The notes: a model not told the origin generated them from the letters alone. A stretch of 64,000 bases of DNA from Marinicauda algicola (GCF_017161425.1 NZ_CP071057.1:2419501-2483500); one strand, 5' to 3'; positions 8,480-18,953 are shown, counted from the first letter of the stretch. Program-made: numbers and translations.

Positions 8480-10186
8480 ATGTCCGATACCCAGACGTCC
8501 ACCCCGAGCCGCAGCGATTTCGCCGACATGCTCGAAGCCAGCCTCGCCACCCGCGACCTTCAGGAAGGGTCGGTGGTCAAGGGCACCGTCACCGCCGTCG
8601 AGAACGATTTCGTCGTCATCGATGTCGGCCTGAAGACCGAAGGCCGCGTGCCGTTGCGCGAATTCACCGGCCCCGGCGCCAAGCTGCCCAAGGCCGGCGA
8701 CGAGGTCGACATCTATCTCGAGCGTATCGAGAACGCGATGGGTGAAGCGGTGCTCTCGCGCGACAAGGCCCGCCGCGAGGAGGCCTGGGACCGTCTGGAG
8801 AAGCAGTACGAGGGCAAGGAGCCCGTCACCGGCGCCATCGTCGGCCGCGTCAAGGGCGGCTTCACCGTGGATCTCGGCGGCGCGAGCGCCTTCCTTCCCG
8901 GCTCGCAGGTCGACATCCGCCCCGTGCGCGACGTCACCCCGCTGATGAACAAGGAACAGCCCTTCGCCATCCTGAAGATGGACCGTCCGCGCGGCAACAT
9001 CGTCGTCTCGCGCCGGGCCGTCCTTGAAGAGTCCCGCGCCGAGCAGCGTGCCGAACTCGTCGGCCAGCTGGCCGAGGGCGAAGTGCGCGAGGGCGTGGTC
9101 AAGAACATCACCGACTACGGCGCGTTCGTCGATCTCGGCGGGATCGACGGCCTGCTGCACGTCACCGACATGAGCTGGAGCCGCGTCGGCCACCCGAGCG
9201 AGGTCGTGGATGTCGGCCAGACGGTCAAGGTCCAGATCATCAAGATCAACAAGGAAACCCAGCGCATCTCGCTCGGCATGAAGCAGCTTCAGGCCGATCC
9301 GTGGGAAGGCGTGGAAGCCAAGTATCCGGTGGGCGCCACCTTCACCGGCCGCGTCACGAACATCGCCGAGTACGGCGCCTTCGTGGAGCTCGAGCCGGGC
9401 GTGGAAGGCCTCGTCCACGTCTCCGAGATGAGCTGGACCAAGAAGAACATCCATCCGGGCAAGATCGTCTCCACCTCCCAGGAAGTGGAAGTCATGGTGC
9501 TCGACGTGGATCCGGAAAAGCGCCGCATCTCGCTCGGCATCAAGCAGGTCCAGCGCAATCCGTGGGAGATCTTCGCCGAACAGCACCCGCCGGGCACCGA
9601 AGTGCAGGGCGAGGTCAAGAACATCACCGAGTTCGGCCTGTTCATCGGCGTCGACGAGGAGCTGGACGGCATGGTGCACCTGTCCGATCTCGACTGGGAT
9701 CGCTCGGGCGAGGAAGCCATCCAGGACTACAAGAAGGGCGACGTCGTCAAGGCCAAGGTGCTCGACGTCGACGTGGAGAAGGAGCGCATCTCGCTCGGCA
9801 TCAAGCAGCTCGCCGGCGATCCGCTCGAAGAGGCCGGCGGCATCAAGCGGGGCGACACCGTCACCTGCACGGTGACCGAAGTCACCACCGGCGGCATCGA
9901 GGTCACCTTTGGCGACGACACCCAGGTGAAGTCCTTCATCCGCAAGTCCGACCTGTCGCGCGATCGCGCCGAGCAGCGCCCCGAGCGCTTCTCCGTGGGC
10001 GACAAGGTCGATGCCCGCGTCACCAACGTGGACAAGGCCACCCGCCGCGTCTCCGTCTCCATCAAGGCGCTCGAGGTCGCCGAGGAGAAGGAAGCGGTCC
10101 AGCAGTATGGTTCGGCCGACTCCGGCGCTTCGCTCGGCGACATCCTGGGCGCCGCGCTGAAGGGCCAGGACAAGGGCAAGGAATAG
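8480..10186 (+). CDS. rpsA: 30S ribosomal protein S1
   Basis: A 568-residue protein built of six S1 (OB-fold) domains of about 70-85 residues. The repeated signatures are visible as [113 protein letters not shown] and the last divergent one near 480-555. S1 binds mRNA leaders and helps load them on the 30S subunit. I chose ATG 8480 ([14 protein letters not shown]) because the first domain starts soon after it; an upstream frame would add 29 basic residues. A strong terminator follows at 10241. Confidence 0.97.
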   Translation: MSDTQTSTPSRSDFADMLEASLATRDLQEGSVVKGTVTAVENDFVVIDVGLKTEGRVPLREFTGPGAKLPKAGDEVDIYLERIENAMGEAVLSRDKARREEAWDRLEKQYEGKEPVTGAIVGRVKGGFTVDLGGASAFLPGSQVDIRPVRDVTPLMNKEQPFAILKMDRPRGNIVVSRRAVLEESRAEQRAELVGQLAEGEVREGVVKNITDYGAFVDLGGIDGLLHVTDMSWSRVGHPSEVVDVGQTVKVQIIKINKETQRISLGMKQLQADPWEGVEAKYPVGATFTGRVTNIAEYGAFVELEPGVEGLVHVSEMSWTKKNIHPGKIVSTSQEVEVMVLDVDPEKRRISLGIKQVQRNPWEIFAEQHPPGTEVQGEVKNITEFGLFIGVDEELDGMVHLSDLDWDRSGEEAIQDYKKGDVVKAKVLDVDVEKERISLGIKQLAGDPLEEAGGIKRGDTVTCTVTEVTTGGIEVTFGDDTQVKSFIRKSDLSRDRAEQRPERFSVGDKVDARVTNVDKATRRVSVSIKALEVAEEKEAVQQYGSADSGASLGDILGAALKGQDKGKE

Positions 10187-10240
10187 GACTCGCCCGCCCG
10201 GACCCCGCTCCGGGCGTGCACCTCCCGATCCGCCTGAAAG

Positions 10241-10276
10241 AAATGGCCGGAGCTCGCCCGCTCCGGCCATTTTTTT
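10241..10276 (+). terminator. Rho-independent terminator of rpsA
   Basis: A perfect 12-bp stem (10241-10252 with 10261-10272), 8-nt loop, and an unbroken T run to 10276. It lies about 55 nt after the rpsA stop. Confidence 0.92.
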
Positions 10277-10298
10277 GTCCGTGTGGCGAGGTTAGCGA

Positions 10299-10312
10299 TT
10301 GACGCGCGTCAA
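10299..10312. promoter_or_regulatory. Palindrome upstream of ihfB
   Basis: TTGACGCGCGTCAA is a perfect 14-bp palindrome 43 nt before the ihfB start. Its left half could also serve as a -35 element (TTGACG). It may be an operator overlapping the ihfB promoter; no known regulator is assigned. Confidence 0.35.
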
Positions 10313-10355
10313 CCGGTTTACCTAAGGTCCGATGATCGTCTTGCGGGGTGCCAGA

Positions 10356-10640
10356 ATGATCAAATCCGAACTCATCGCGAAACTGGCCGAGGCCAATCCG
10401 CATCTCTATCAGCGCGATGTCGAGCGCGTGGTGAACACCGTGCTCGAAGAGATCACCCAGGCGCTCGAACGCGGCGACCGGGTGGAGCTTCGCGGCTTCG
10501 GCGCGTTTTCGGTCCGCAACCGCCCCCCGCGCCAGGGCCGGAACCCGCGCACCGGCGAAACCGTCGCGGTCAAGGAAAAGCACGTTCCCTTCTTCAAGAC
10601 CGGCAAGGAACTGCGCGAGCGGGTCGACGGGAAGGGGTAG
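10356..10640 (+). CDS. ihfB: Integration host factor subunit beta
   Basis: A 94-residue DNA-bending protein of the HU/IHF family from ATG 10356 ([23 protein letters not shown]). The DNA-binding arm is visible as [23 protein letters not shown], and the C-terminal helix as [13 protein letters not shown]. It pairs with IhfA elsewhere in the genome. The position after rpsA is the usual one, and lengths match the family (about 94-100). A GC-rich hairpin with a T tract ends the transcript. Confidence 0.95.
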   Translation: MIKSELIAKLAEANPHLYQRDVERVVNTVLEEITQALERGDRVELRGFGAFSVRNRPPRQGRNPRTGETVAVKEKHVPFFKTGKELRERVDGKG

Positions 10641-10672
10641 GCGCGGTCGCTTCGACCCGCCCGAGAACGCCA

Positions 10673-10701
10673 GGCGCGCGTCCCGAGGGGGCGCGCGTTT
10701 T
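10673..10701 (+). terminator. Rho-independent terminator of ihfB
   Basis: The inverted repeat CGCGCG / CGCGCG (10675-10680, 10692-10697) is extended inward by CCC/GGG pairs and followed by TTTTC. It lies about 35 nt after the ihfB stop. Confidence 0.8.
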
Positions 10702-10710
10702 CGTGCCGGC

Positions 10711-10863
10711 TCACACCTTCCGGCCCGGATCGAGATGGCCCCCCTCTTGACCGGCCCGCCTGGCGAGCCAGTCGAACAGGCCGCCAAGGGCCGCAACGAG
10801 TCCGCGGGCGCCGGAGCGCGGGCGCGCCGTGCTTTTGCCATAAGCGGAACTGGTGTAGGTCAT
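10711..10863 (-). CDS. Small basic hypothetical protein (50 aa)
   Basis: A short frame starting at ATG 10863 with a good GGGAGA ribosome site. The product has 50 residues: MTYTSSAYGKSTARPRSG, then an amphipathic or weakly hydrophobic stretch GLVAALGGLFDWLARRAG and a polar end. It recalls the short basic proteins of the DUF1127 kind that often stand divergent from LysR genes, but the match is too weak to name. It is divergent from the LysR gene and shares its 98-nt control region. Confidence 0.55.
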   Translation of the reverse strand: MTYTSSAYGKSTARPRSGARGLVAALGGLFDWLARRAGQEGGHLDPGRKV

Positions 10864-10934
10864 GATCGTCTCCCATGTCTGACGGGCTTGTCTTACGCCT
10901 GCACATGAGAGATCGGCCAACTCAATCTCGAGGG

Positions 10935-10950
10935 TCTGCCATAAGGCAGA
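10935..10950. promoter_or_regulatory. Candidate LysR operator
   Basis: TCTGCC-ATAA-GGCAGA is a perfect 6-bp inverted repeat with a 4-nt spacer, in the intergenic region shared by the small protein and LysR genes and 11 nt before the LysR ATG. LysR proteins usually bind such dyads near their own promoters. Confidence 0.45.
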
Positions 10951-10961
10951 TTTATGGATCA

Positions 10962-11909
10962 ATGGCGCGCACCTTGCCCCCGCTCAATGCCGTCCGGGTG
11001 TTCGAAGCGGCCGCCCGGCTCGGCGGCTTCACGAAGGCCGGCGAGGAACTCGCCATGACGCAGGCCGCCGTCAGCTACCAGATCCGCCAGCTGGAGGACC
11101 GGCTCGGCACGCCGCTCTTCGTGCGCGAGGCGCGCGGAGTGACGCTGACCGAGGCGGGCCGCACGCTCGCGCGCCGCAGCGGCGAGGCGCTCGACCTCAT
11201 CGCCGCCGCGATGCAGGAGGTTCGCCACGGCGCGCAGGAGGTCCTGACCATCACCGTGATCCCGACCTTCTGCTCGAACTGGCTGGTACCGCGCATCGGC
11301 GCCTTCCAGGCCGCCCACCCCAAGCTCGCCGTGCGCATCGATTCCAGGCCCGGAATCGTCGACATCCGGGCCGGCGAGGCCGATATCGGCATCCGCCGCG
11401 GCCGCGGCGACTGGCCGGGCCTTGAAAAGCATTTCCTGTTCGACGACGCGGTCGTCCCGCTCGTCTCCCCGGCCGCGGCCGAGCGCATCGGCGGCATCGC
11501 CCGGCCCGAGGACCTCCTGAAGCTGCGCCTCATCGGCCCCATGGAATGGTGGCGGCTCTGGTTCGATGCCGTCGGCTGCCCGCACGTCAGCCTGCCCGCC
11601 GAACCGGCGCTGGCGCTGGAGACCCAGACGCTGGAGGTGTCGGCGGCAATGGCGGCCGGGGATGCCGCCGTGATCGTCTCGCCCTTCTACTTCCAGGCCC
11701 TCCTCGACCAGGGCCATCTGCTGCAGCCCTTCGAGACGACGGTGAGCGACGGGCGGCGCTATTTCCTCGTCTACGATCCGGCCAGGAAACACCTGCCCAA
11801 GATCCGGGCCTTCATCGAGTGGCTCCTGTTCGACCCGCACGCCTTCTGCCTCAATCGCGCGGCGATGGCTTCCCTTCCGGGGCCCGCAGCGCTAACTCCG
11901 CCCCCATGA
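10962..11909 (+). CDS. LysR-family transcriptional regulator, GcvA-like
   Basis: A 315-residue regulator. The N-terminal winged helix-turn-helix (PPLNAVRVFEAAARLGGFTKAGEELAMTQAAVSYQ, LEDRLGTPLFVREARGVTLTEAG) closely follows GcvA-like proteins. The C-terminal effector domain starts near residue 95 (LTITVIPTFCSNWLVPRI). ATG 10962 gives the standard family N-terminus. Its last codon overlaps the trpF start in ATGA, so trpF translation is probably coupled to it. A link to tryptophan or glycine metabolism is a guess from position and family only. Confidence 0.88.
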   Translation: MARTLPPLNAVRVFEAAARLGGFTKAGEELAMTQAAVSYQIRQLEDRLGTPLFVREARGVTLTEAGRTLARRSGEALDLIAAAMQEVRHGAQEVLTITVIPTFCSNWLVPRIGAFQAAHPKLAVRIDSRPGIVDIRAGEADIGIRRGRGDWPGLEKHFLFDDAVVPLVSPAAAERIGGIARPEDLLKLRLIGPMEWWRLWFDAVGCPHVSLPAEPALALETQTLEVSAAMAAGDAAVIVSPFYFQALLDQGHLLQPFETTVSDGRRYFLVYDPARKHLPKIRAFIEWLLFDPHAFCLNRAAMASLPGPAALTPPP

Positions 11910-12559
11910 TCCCACGCGTGAAAATCTGCGGGCTGAACGGCCCCGAGGCGGTGGACGCCGCCGTCGACGCCGGCGCGGACCTGCTCGGCTTCATAGTGTT
12001 CGAGAATAGCCCCCGCGCGGTGACGCCCGAGCGCGCCGGCGAACTCGCCGCGCGCAAGGGCGCCGCGAGGAGCGTCGCAGTGCTGGTCGATCCCGACGAC
12101 GGTCTTCTTGCGCGCGTGCGCGAACACGTCGCGCCCGACTTCATCCAGCTGCACGGCAAGGAAAGCCCGCAGCGCTGCGCCGAGGTGCGCGCCTATGCCA
12201 GGGAAGGCGTATGGAAGGCGTTCGGCATCGGGGCCGCGGCCGATCTGGATGCCGCGCGGGCCTACGAGGCCCATTGCGACGGCTTCGTGTTCGACGCCAG
12301 GCCGCCCCGGGGCGCCGACCGGCCGGGCGGCTGGGGCGCGGCGTATGACTGGTCGATCCTGAACGGCTACGAGAGCGCGCGCCCCTGGCTCCTGTCCGGC
12401 GGGCTGACCCCGGCCAACGTCGCCGGGGCGATCGCGGCGTCGGGTGCGCCTGGCGTCGATGTGGCCTCCGGCGTTGAATCTTCGCCCGGCGTGAAGGACC
12501 TTGCGGCCATAACGGCCTTCGTGAAGGCGGCGAAGGCCGCTCGAGGACAACAGACATGA
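11906..12559 (+). CDS. trpF: Phosphoribosylanthranilate isomerase
   Basis: A 217-residue TIM-barrel enzyme that isomerises N-(5-phosphoribosyl)anthranilate in tryptophan synthesis. Visible motifs are VKICGLN with the catalytic Cys, [42 protein letters not shown] with the catalytic Asp, [10 protein letters not shown] and GVDVASGVE. The start ATG overlaps the LysR stop by four bases and its stop overlaps the trpB start (ATGA). It heads the trpF-trpB-trpA-accD-folC run. Confidence 0.96.
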   Translation: MIPRVKICGLNGPEAVDAAVDAGADLLGFIVFENSPRAVTPERAGELAARKGAARSVAVLVDPDDGLLARVREHVAPDFIQLHGKESPQRCAEVRAYAREGVWKAFGIGAAADLDAARAYEAHCDGFVFDARPPRGADRPGGWGAAYDWSILNGYESARPWLLSGGLTPANVAGAIAASGAPGVDVASGVESSPGVKDLAAITAFVKAAKAARGQQT

Positions 12560-13770
12560 CAACCGTGCCCAACGCCTGGTCCAGCTATCCCGACGAACGC
12601 GGCATGTTCGGCGAATACGGCGGGCGCTTCGTCGCCGAGACGCTGATGCCCAACATCCTGGCGCTGGAGAAGGCCTACAAGGCCTACCGCCACAAGGCCG
12701 AGTTCACCGACGAGTTCGAGGAGCTCTCGCGCGACTTCATCGGTCGTCCGAGCCCGCTCTATTTCGCCGAGCGCCTGACGCAGGAGTTCGGCGGGGCGCA
12801 GGTCTGGTTCAAGCGCGACGAGCTCAACCACACCGGCGCGCACAAGATCAACAACTGCCTGGGCCAGGTCCTGCTCGCCCGCCTCATGGGCAAGACGCGC
12901 ATCATCGCCGAGACCGGGGCGGGCCAGCACGGCGTGGCGACCGCAACGGTGGCGGCGAGATTCGGCCTGCCGTGCGAGATCTTCATGGGCGCCCACGATG
13001 TCGAGCGCCAGAGCCCGAACGTGTTCCGCATGAAGCTGCTCGGCGCGAAGGTGCATCCCGTCACCAGCGGGCGCGGCACGCTGAAGGACGCGATGAACGA
13101 GGCGTTGAGGGACTGGGTCACCAACCCGGACGACACGTTCTACGTCATCGGCACCGTGGCCGGGCCCCATCCCTACCCGGCGATGGTGCGCGACTTCCAG
13201 AGCGTGATCGGGCGCGAGGCGCGCCAGCAGATGCTCGGCCGGCTCGGACGCCTGCCCGACGCGGCGGTCGCCTGCATTGGCGGCGGCTCGAACGCGATGG
13301 GCCTGTTCCATCCCTTCCTCGAGGACGAGAGCGTGCGCCTCATCGGCGTGGAGGCCGCGGGCAAGGGCGTCGACACCCCCGATCATGCCGCGAGCCTGAA
13401 TGGCGGCAGGCCCGGCATACTGCACGGCAACCGGACCTATCTCCTGCAGGACGAGGACGGCCAGATCCTGGAGGGCCACTCGATCTCCGCCGGGCTCGAC
13501 TATCCCGGCATCGGTCCCGAGCACGCCTTCCTGCATGACGTGGGCCGGGCCGAATACCGCCACGCGACCGACGACGAGGCGCTGGAGATGTTCCAGCTCT
13601 GCTCCAGGCTCGAAGGCATCATCCCGGCGCTCGAACCCGCCCACGCGCTCGCGCGCGTGCGCGATCTCGCCACCGAGCTCGGCAAGGACGCGGTGATCCT
13701 GATGAACATGTGCGGGCGCGGCGACAAGGACGTGTTCTCCGTCGCCAAGGCGCTGGGCGTGGAGCTGTAG
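12556..13770 (+). CDS. trpB: Tryptophan synthase beta chain
   Basis: A 404-residue PLP enzyme that condenses indole with serine. The PLP lysine lies in [13 protein letters not shown], the AETGAGQHG loop contacts serine, and GGGSNAMG holds the phosphate of PLP. Length and motifs are those of the TrpB1 type that pairs with TrpA. It overlaps trpF by four bases and is followed by trpA after 2 nt. Confidence 0.97.
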   Translation: MTTVPNAWSSYPDERGMFGEYGGRFVAETLMPNILALEKAYKAYRHKAEFTDEFEELSRDFIGRPSPLYFAERLTQEFGGAQVWFKRDELNHTGAHKINNCLGQVLLARLMGKTRIIAETGAGQHGVATATVAARFGLPCEIFMGAHDVERQSPNVFRMKLLGAKVHPVTSGRGTLKDAMNEALRDWVTNPDDTFYVIGTVAGPHPYPAMVRDFQSVIGREARQQMLGRLGRLPDAAVACIGGGSNAMGLFHPFLEDESVRLIGVEAAGKGVDTPDHAASLNGGRPGILHGNRTYLLQDEDGQILEGHSISAGLDYPGIGPEHAFLHDVGRAEYRHATDDEALEMFQLCSRLEGIIPALEPAHALARVRDLATELGKDAVILMNMCGRGDKDVFSVAKALGVEL

Positions 13771-13772
13771 AC

Positions 13773-14564
13773 ATGACCCGCCTCACCCCCACCTTCGACC
13801 GTCTGAAGTCGGAGGGCAAAGCCGGTTTCGTGGCCTACATCATGGCCGGCGATCCCGACGGCGAGACGACGCTGACGATGATGCACGGCCTCGCCGAAGC
13901 CGGCGCGGACGTGATCGAGCTCGGCGTGCCGTTCACCGATCCGATGGCCGACGGGCCGACGATCCAGCGCGCGGCCCTGAGGGCCCTGGACGGCGGCATG
14001 ACGCTGCGCCGCGTGCTCGAACTGGTCGACGCATTCCGCGAGACCGACGACACCACCCCGGTCGTGCTGATGGGCTATGCCAACCCGTTCCACGCCTACG
14101 GCTTCGGCGAATTCGCGCGCGCCGCCGCGCGCGCCGGCGCGGACGGGGTGATCTGCGTCGACCTGCCGCCGGAAGAGGACACCGAGCTGCGCGAGGGGCT
14201 GAAGGCGAACGGGCTTTCCCTCATCCGCCTCGCCACGCCGACGACCGACGATGCGCGCCTGCCCCGCGTCGTGGAGGACACCTCCGGCTTCGTCTATTAC
14301 GTCTCCACCACCGGCGTGACCGGGGCCGGCGTCGGGGAAACCGCGGTCGTCTCCGGCGCGGTCGAGCGGGTGCGCAAGGCGGCAAACTTGCCCGTCGCGG
14401 TCGGTTTCGGTGTAAGAACCCCGGAGCGCGCTGCCGAGATCGCCAGGGTGGCCGACGCGGTCGTGGTGGGCTCGGCGATCGTCGACGCGCTCGATGCCGG
14501 CGGACCGGAGCTCGCCCTGCAGCTGGCGAAGACACTGGCTGACGCGGCCCATTCGGCACGCTAG
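13773..14564 (+). CDS. trpA: Tryptophan synthase alpha chain
   Basis: A 263-residue TIM barrel that cleaves indole-3-glycerol phosphate. The catalytic Glu lies in [18 protein letters not shown], and the second acid in [11 protein letters not shown]. The flexible active-site loop is seen as [11 protein letters not shown], and the phosphate loop as VGFGVRTPE. The start at ATG 13773 comes 2 nt after the trpB stop. Confidence 0.97.
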   Translation: MTRLTPTFDRLKSEGKAGFVAYIMAGDPDGETTLTMMHGLAEAGADVIELGVPFTDPMADGPTIQRAALRALDGGMTLRRVLELVDAFRETDDTTPVVLMGYANPFHAYGFGEFARAAARAGADGVICVDLPPEEDTELREGLKANGLSLIRLATPTTDDARLPRVVEDTSGFVYYVSTTGVTGAGVGETAVVSGAVERVRKAANLPVAVGFGVRTPERAAEIARVADAVVVGSAIVDALDAGGPELALQLAKTLADAAHSAR

Positions 14565-14592
14565 AACTGGCCCGAGCAGACAAGGACCTACC

Positions 14593-15534
14593 ATGAGCTG
14601 GCTTTCCAGGATCACCCCGCCCGGCGTCCAGAAGATCTTCGCCAAGCGCGACACGCCCGAGAATCTCTGGGTGAAATGCCCGCGCTCGGGCGAGATGGTG
14701 TTCCACAAGGACCTCGAGGCCGGGATGTACGTCACCCCGGCGGGCCATCACATGCGCATCGGTCCGGACCTGCGCTTCAGATACACGTTCGACGGCGAAT
14801 GGGAGAGCGTGCCGACCCCCGAGGTCGCGAAGGATCCGCTGAAGTTCAAGGACGACAAGCCCTATACCAGCCGCCTTGCCGCCGCGCGCAAGAAGACCGG
14901 GCGCGACGACGCCATGGCCATCGGGGTCGGACGCATCGACGGCGTGGAGACCACCGTGCTCGTGCAGGACTTCGCCTTCATGGGCGGCTCGCTCGGCATG
15001 GCCGCGGGCGAAGCCTTCATCAAGGCCTGCGAGACCGCCGTGCAGCGCCGTACGCCGATGGTGGTGTTCACTGCCGCGGGCGGCGCGCGCATGCAGGAAG
15101 GCGCGCTCTCCCTGATGCAGATGCCCCGCACCACGCTCGGCGTGCAGATGCTGAAGGACGCCAAGCTGCCCTATATCGTCGTGCTGACCGACCCCACGAC
15201 CGGCGGGGTGACGGCCTCTTACGCGATGCTGGGCGACGTGCACATCGCCGAACCGGGCGCGCTGATCGGCTTCGCCGGCCCGCGCGTCATCGAGCAGACC
15301 ATCCGCGAAAAGCTGCCGCCCGGCTTCCAGCGCTCCGAATACCTTCTGGAAAAGGGCATGGTCGACAAGGTCGTCGATCGCCGCGACCTGCCCCGCGTGC
15401 TCGGAAACCTCCTGCGCACCCTGCTGAAGCGCCCCGAGCGGCGTCAGCGCCCGGCGGCCGAACAGGTGCCCGCCCCGCGTGCGAGCGAGGTCCAGCCCGC
15501 CCCCGGCGGTAATGGCGCGGGCCAGGAACACTAG
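14593..15534 (+). CDS. accD: Acetyl-CoA carboxylase carboxyltransferase subunit beta
   Basis: A 313-residue subunit of the carboxyltransferase that transfers CO2 from biotin to acetyl-CoA. The crotonase-like core is clear: [25 protein letters not shown] and [16 protein letters not shown]. The N-terminal zinc ribbon of the E. coli protein (four Cys) is reduced to a single Cys29 in WVKCPRSGE, with VTPA where CPKC would be. To my knowledge loss of this ribbon is usual in alphaproteobacteria. The last 35 residues are Pro/Ala-rich. The gene lies between trpA and folC, a common alphaproteobacterial order. Confidence 0.96.
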   Translation: MSWLSRITPPGVQKIFAKRDTPENLWVKCPRSGEMVFHKDLEAGMYVTPAGHHMRIGPDLRFRYTFDGEWESVPTPEVAKDPLKFKDDKPYTSRLAAARKKTGRDDAMAIGVGRIDGVETTVLVQDFAFMGGSLGMAAGEAFIKACETAVQRRTPMVVFTAAGGARMQEGALSLMQMPRTTLGVQMLKDAKLPYIVVLTDPTTGGVTASYAMLGDVHIAEPGALIGFAGPRVIEQTIREKLPPGFQRSEYLLEKGMVDKVVDRRDLPRVLGNLLRTLLKRPERRQRPAAEQVPAPRASEVQPAPGGNGAGQEH

Positions 15535-15557
15535 GCCAGGAACGTTAGGAAAGCTCC

Positions 15558-16886
15558 ATGACCGACCGGTCGCCGGAGACGATCGAGGCCGCCCTGGCGC
15601 GCCTCGCGCGCCTGCACCCCAAGAAGATCGATCTCTCGCTCGACCGCATCGAGCGCCTGCTCGATGCACTGGGCCGGCCGCAGGACCGCCTGCCACCGGT
15701 GATCCACATTGCGGGCACCAACGGCAAGGGGTCGACCGCCGCCTTCCTGAAGGCCATGTTCGAGGCGCAGGGCGAGCGCGTGCACGTCTACACCTCGCCC
15801 CATCTGGTGCGCTTCAACGAGCGCATCACGCTGGCCGGCGAGAGCGTCGGGGACGCGGCTCTGCGCGAGGCGTTCGCCCGCTGCGAGGCGGCCAATGACG
15901 ACAATCCCATCACCTTCTTCGAGATCACGACGGCGGCCGCCTTCCTGCTGTTCTCCGAAACGCCCGCAGACCGGTTGATCCTGGAGACCGGGCTCGGCGG
16001 ACGGGTGGATGCCACCAACGTGCTGCCTGCCCCGCAGGTGACCGTGATCACGCCGGTCAGCCTCGACCACCGGGAATTCCTCGGCGACACGGTGGCGGCC
16101 ATCGCCGCGGAGAAGGCCGGCATCGTCAAGCGCGGCCGCCCGCTCGTGATCGGTCCCCAGCACGACGAGGCGCTCGACGCGATCCTCGCCCGCGCGCGCG
16201 CCTTCGCGGCGCCGGTTTATCTCTGGGGCCAGGATTTCCGCGCCTATCCCGAGCATGGCCGCCTGGTCTACGAGGAGGAGGAGCTGCTCTGGGACCTGCC
16301 CGCACCCGGTCTCGTCGGCTCGCACCAGACGGCCAACGCGGCAGTCGCGATCAAGGCAGCCCGGCTGGCGGGGCTCTCCGAGGAGGCCGCGCGCAAGGGC
16401 CTGCCCGCCGCGCGCTGGCCGGCCCGGCTGCAGCGCCTCACCGGCGGGCCACTGCACGAGGTCGCCGCGCGCCACGGCGCCGCGCTCTGGCTCGACGGGG
16501 GCCACAACCCGGCCGCGGCCGAGGTCCTCGCCGCGAGCCTGGGCGAGCTGGAATCGGCCGAGGAGCGCCCGCTCGTCCTCGTCTGCGCCTTTTCGGCCAA
16601 CAAGGACGCGGAGGCCTTCTTCTCCTATTTCGAGGGGCTCGCGAGCCGCGTCGTCGCGGTGACGTTCTCGGGCGGTCGCGAAGGCGCGAAAAGCGCGCAG
16701 GAGACCGCCGACGCGGCGCGCGCGGCCGGCATCCCCGCACAGACCGCCGCCGGGCTCGTGGAAGCCATCCACGATGCCTGCGAGGACTACGACCATCCCC
16801 GCATCCTGATCTGCGGCTCGCTCTATCTCGCCGGCGAGGTGCTCGCGCTGGGGACCGGGGAGAGCGTCACGGCAACGCCGGGCTAG
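15558..16886 (+). CDS. folC: Bifunctional folylpolyglutamate synthase / dihydrofolate synthase
   Basis: A 442-residue Mur-ligase-like ATPase that adds glutamate to dihydropteroate and to folates. The P-loop is IAGTNGKGSTAAF. Further signatures are the DRLILETGLGGRVDATNVL region, VSLDHREFLGDTVAAIAAEKAGI and WLDGGHNPAAA. The stop TAG overlaps the stop of the convergent PepSY gene in the shared CTAG. Confidence 0.95.
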   Translation: MTDRSPETIEAALARLARLHPKKIDLSLDRIERLLDALGRPQDRLPPVIHIAGTNGKGSTAAFLKAMFEAQGERVHVYTSPHLVRFNERITLAGESVGDAALREAFARCEAANDDNPITFFEITTAAAFLLFSETPADRLILETGLGGRVDATNVLPAPQVTVITPVSLDHREFLGDTVAAIAAEKAGIVKRGRPLVIGPQHDEALDAILARARAFAAPVYLWGQDFRAYPEHGRLVYEEEELLWDLPAPGLVGSHQTANAAVAIKAARLAGLSEEAARKGLPAARWPARLQRLTGGPLHEVAARHGAALWLDGGHNPAAAEVLAASLGELESAEERPLVLVCAFSANKDAEAFFSYFEGLASRVVAVTFSGGREGAKSAQETADAARAAGIPAQTAAGLVEAIHDACEDYDHPRILICGSLYLAGEVLALGTGESVTATPG

Positions 16887-18370
16887 GTCTTCGCCGTGTT
16901 TGCGCCCGCCGCATCAAGCCTCGCTCCGCGAAAGCCGAGCGCCAGAAGCGCCGCGGCGCAGGCGCCGAGCGTGGCGAGCAGCACCCAGGCCACGTCGGTC
17001 TCGATCCCGGCCCCGTGTCGGGCGAGATAGACCCCGACCGCCGCCGCGATCAGCCCCGCCCCGATGAAGCAGAGCGCGCGGCGCACCGTGTCGCGCCCGG
17101 ACGCGGCAAGACCCGCGGCAAGCACCAGCACGAGCCCGAGCCAGAAGATCGCCGTCAGCACCGGGCCGGAGAGACCCAGCGTCGCCGCGAGCAGGACCAG
17201 GGCGGTGATCGCGGGGGTTCCCCAGACCACGCCGGTCCACACCCGTTCCAGGCGCGGGCTCGGCCTGCCGCGCTCGGCGCGCTTCATGAGCCAGATATTG
17301 ACCCCCGTCGCGACCACGACGCACAGCGTGATGCCGAGCAGGATATAGCCGATCTTGACCGCCACGCCGCCGAACCAGCCGAAATGCAGCGAGTAGACCG
17401 AGGCGGTCACCTGCTGGCCGACCGGTCCGTCGGCGAGCCCCATCTGGCCGGTGAGATTGCCCTGCGCGTCGAAGAAATAGTTCTCGCCATAGATCAGCCG
17501 GCGCGGATGCTGGGTGAGGATCTCCAGGCTCTGACCCGCCGTGGCCGGGTCGTGATAGCTGACGAACCAGGGGCGCAGATCGGGATGCTGGCGCTCCATC
17601 GTGCGCAGGGCCGCGGCCGCGTCGTAGAGCGGCGCGGGCGTCTGCGGCCCCTCGCTCTCGCTGCCGAAGATCGGCGCGTAGAAGGCCTCGATATCGCCCT
17701 CGTGGAAGAGCTCGGCGTTGAGCACCGCGACGATGGTCGCCATGCCGAGCAGGGCGCCGGTGAGCCCGATCGTGAAGTGGAAGGGCGAGGCCCAGACGCT
17801 GAGCCGGTTGTGGATGTCGGCCTCGCGCAGGCGCGGCGCGCCGGACAGGCGCAGCGCGAAGGCGTCCCGGAACACGCGCGGATGGGCAAGGAAGCCGGTC
17901 ACCACCAGCCCGGCCATGACCGCGCCGAGCGCGCCGACGAGCGTCAGCCCGATCACCTGGGGAAGATGCAGGTAGTAGTGCAGGTCCAGCAGGAAGTCGG
18001 TGAAGGGGTGGGAGACCGGCTCGAGCAGCGCGCCGTCCGGGCCCACATAGACCGTCTCGTCCTCCACGGTGAGCTGCATACGCGGCATGTCGGGGACCGG
18101 AAGGCTCGTATAGAGGTGGTGGACATCCTCCCCCTCCGCCGTGGCGAGTCCGGCCTGAAGCGCGCTCATCACCGTGTCCGGCGCGACGGTCTCGTACTCG
18201 GGGATGTGGGGCTGCTCGAAGCGCGAGATCTCGGCGTGGATCACCGCGATCGTGCCCGACACCGACAGGATGTAGAGCAGCGCGCCGGCGACGAGCCCCA
18301 TCACCGAATGCGCATCGAGCATGCGCGCCACGAGCCGCTTGGGCAGGTCGGGCCAGAGTGTCCGGGTCAT
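16883..18370 (-). CDS. PepSY-associated TM helix protein (iron-uptake associated)
   Basis: A 495-residue membrane protein. The first helix (MGLVAGALLYILSVSGTIAVI) follows LDAHSVMG, the typical start of the PepSY-TM (PiuB-like) family. A His-rich DLHYYLHLP and a SLHFGWFGG motif lie before later helices, and the C-terminus adds four or five helices. Relatives sit in siderophore operons and are thought to help ferric reduction or release at the inner membrane. It is the last gene of a minus-strand operon with the TonB receptor and a small membrane protein. Confidence 0.82.
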   Translation of the reverse strand: MTRTLWPDLPKRLVARMLDAHSVMGLVAGALLYILSVSGTIAVIHAEISRFEQPHIPEYETVAPDTVMSALQAGLATAEGEDVHHLYTSLPVPDMPRMQLTVEDETVYVGPDGALLEPVSHPFTDFLLDLHYYLHLPQVIGLTLVGALGAVMAGLVVTGFLAHPRVFRDAFALRLSGAPRLREADIHNRLSVWASPFHFTIGLTGALLGMATIVAVLNAELFHEGDIEAFYAPIFGSESEGPQTPAPLYDAAAALRTMERQHPDLRPWFVSYHDPATAGQSLEILTQHPRRLIYGENYFFDAQGNLTGQMGLADGPVGQQVTASVYSLHFGWFGGVAVKIGYILLGITLCVVVATGVNIWLMKRAERGRPSPRLERVWTGVVWGTPAITALVLLAATLGLSGPVLTAIFWLGLVLVLAAGLAASGRDTVRRALCFIGAGLIAAAVGVYLARHGAGIETDVAWVLLATLGACAAALLALGFRGARLDAAGANTAKT

Positions 18371-18380
18371 GGGCGGCTCC

Positions 18381-18953
18381 TCAGGCGAATGCCAGCGTTG
18401 CCAGGCCGCCGGCGGCGATCGCGCCGCCGATCAGACCGGCGCGCCAGCGCAGCGGGAAATCCAGAACGGCAAGCGTGGTCAGCGCGGCGAACAGGATCGG
18501 GACGAAGAACAGGATCAGCGCGAGCCGGTCGGCCTCGGTGGCCGCGACATGCGCAAGGCCGGCATAGGCCGGCACCGAGAGCAGGATGGAGGCCGCGAGC
18601 GCGCCGGGGCCGGCGATGGCGAACACGCCGAGCCGGCGCAGGACGAGGCCGCGCGAGGGCGGCGGGGCGGGTTGCCCGGGATCGCGCAGGGCCCGCTCGC
18701 GCCGGGCGCCTGCATTGCCTCCCGTCGCGAGCACCAGGGCGATGGCGATCAGAGAGAGCGCGAGCACGAGCTGGGAGACGCCGCGGTCGGCACCGCTGGC
18801 GACGATCCAGAACGGCAGGCTCGCCAGCACCAGCGCCCAGCCGGCGACGAGCGCCCCGGTGTGGCGCACGTTGCGCCGCGCCCAGGCCCGGCGCAGGGCG
18901 AATACGCCGAGGCCGCAGAGCAGCGCTGCCAGGGCGTAGAGTGCGATCGCCAT
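18381..18953 (-). CDS. Polytopic membrane protein of the TonB-PepSY operon
   Basis: A 190-residue protein with about five or six hydrophobic segments (residues 1-18, 31-50, 59-78, 108-130, 139-165, 172-190) and little polar sequence. I do not recognise a named family. It lies 10 nt upstream of the PepSY gene and 61 nt downstream of the TonB receptor gene, so it is probably an inner-membrane partner in the same iron-uptake system. Confidence 0.7.
   Translation of the reverse strand: MAIALYALAALLCGLGVFALRRAWARRNVRHTGALVAGWALVLASLPFWIVASGADRGVSQLVLALSLIAIALVLATGGNAGARRERALRDPGQPAPPPSRGLVLRRLGVFAIAGPGALAASILLSVPAYAGLAHVAATEADRLALILFFVPILFAALTTLAVLDFPLRWRAGLIGGAIAAGGLATLAFA

Noticed and set aside
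10895-10990. A LysR start at 10875
   Set aside because: The first 29 residues are not LysR-like, and ATG 10962 begins the standard helix-turn-helix.
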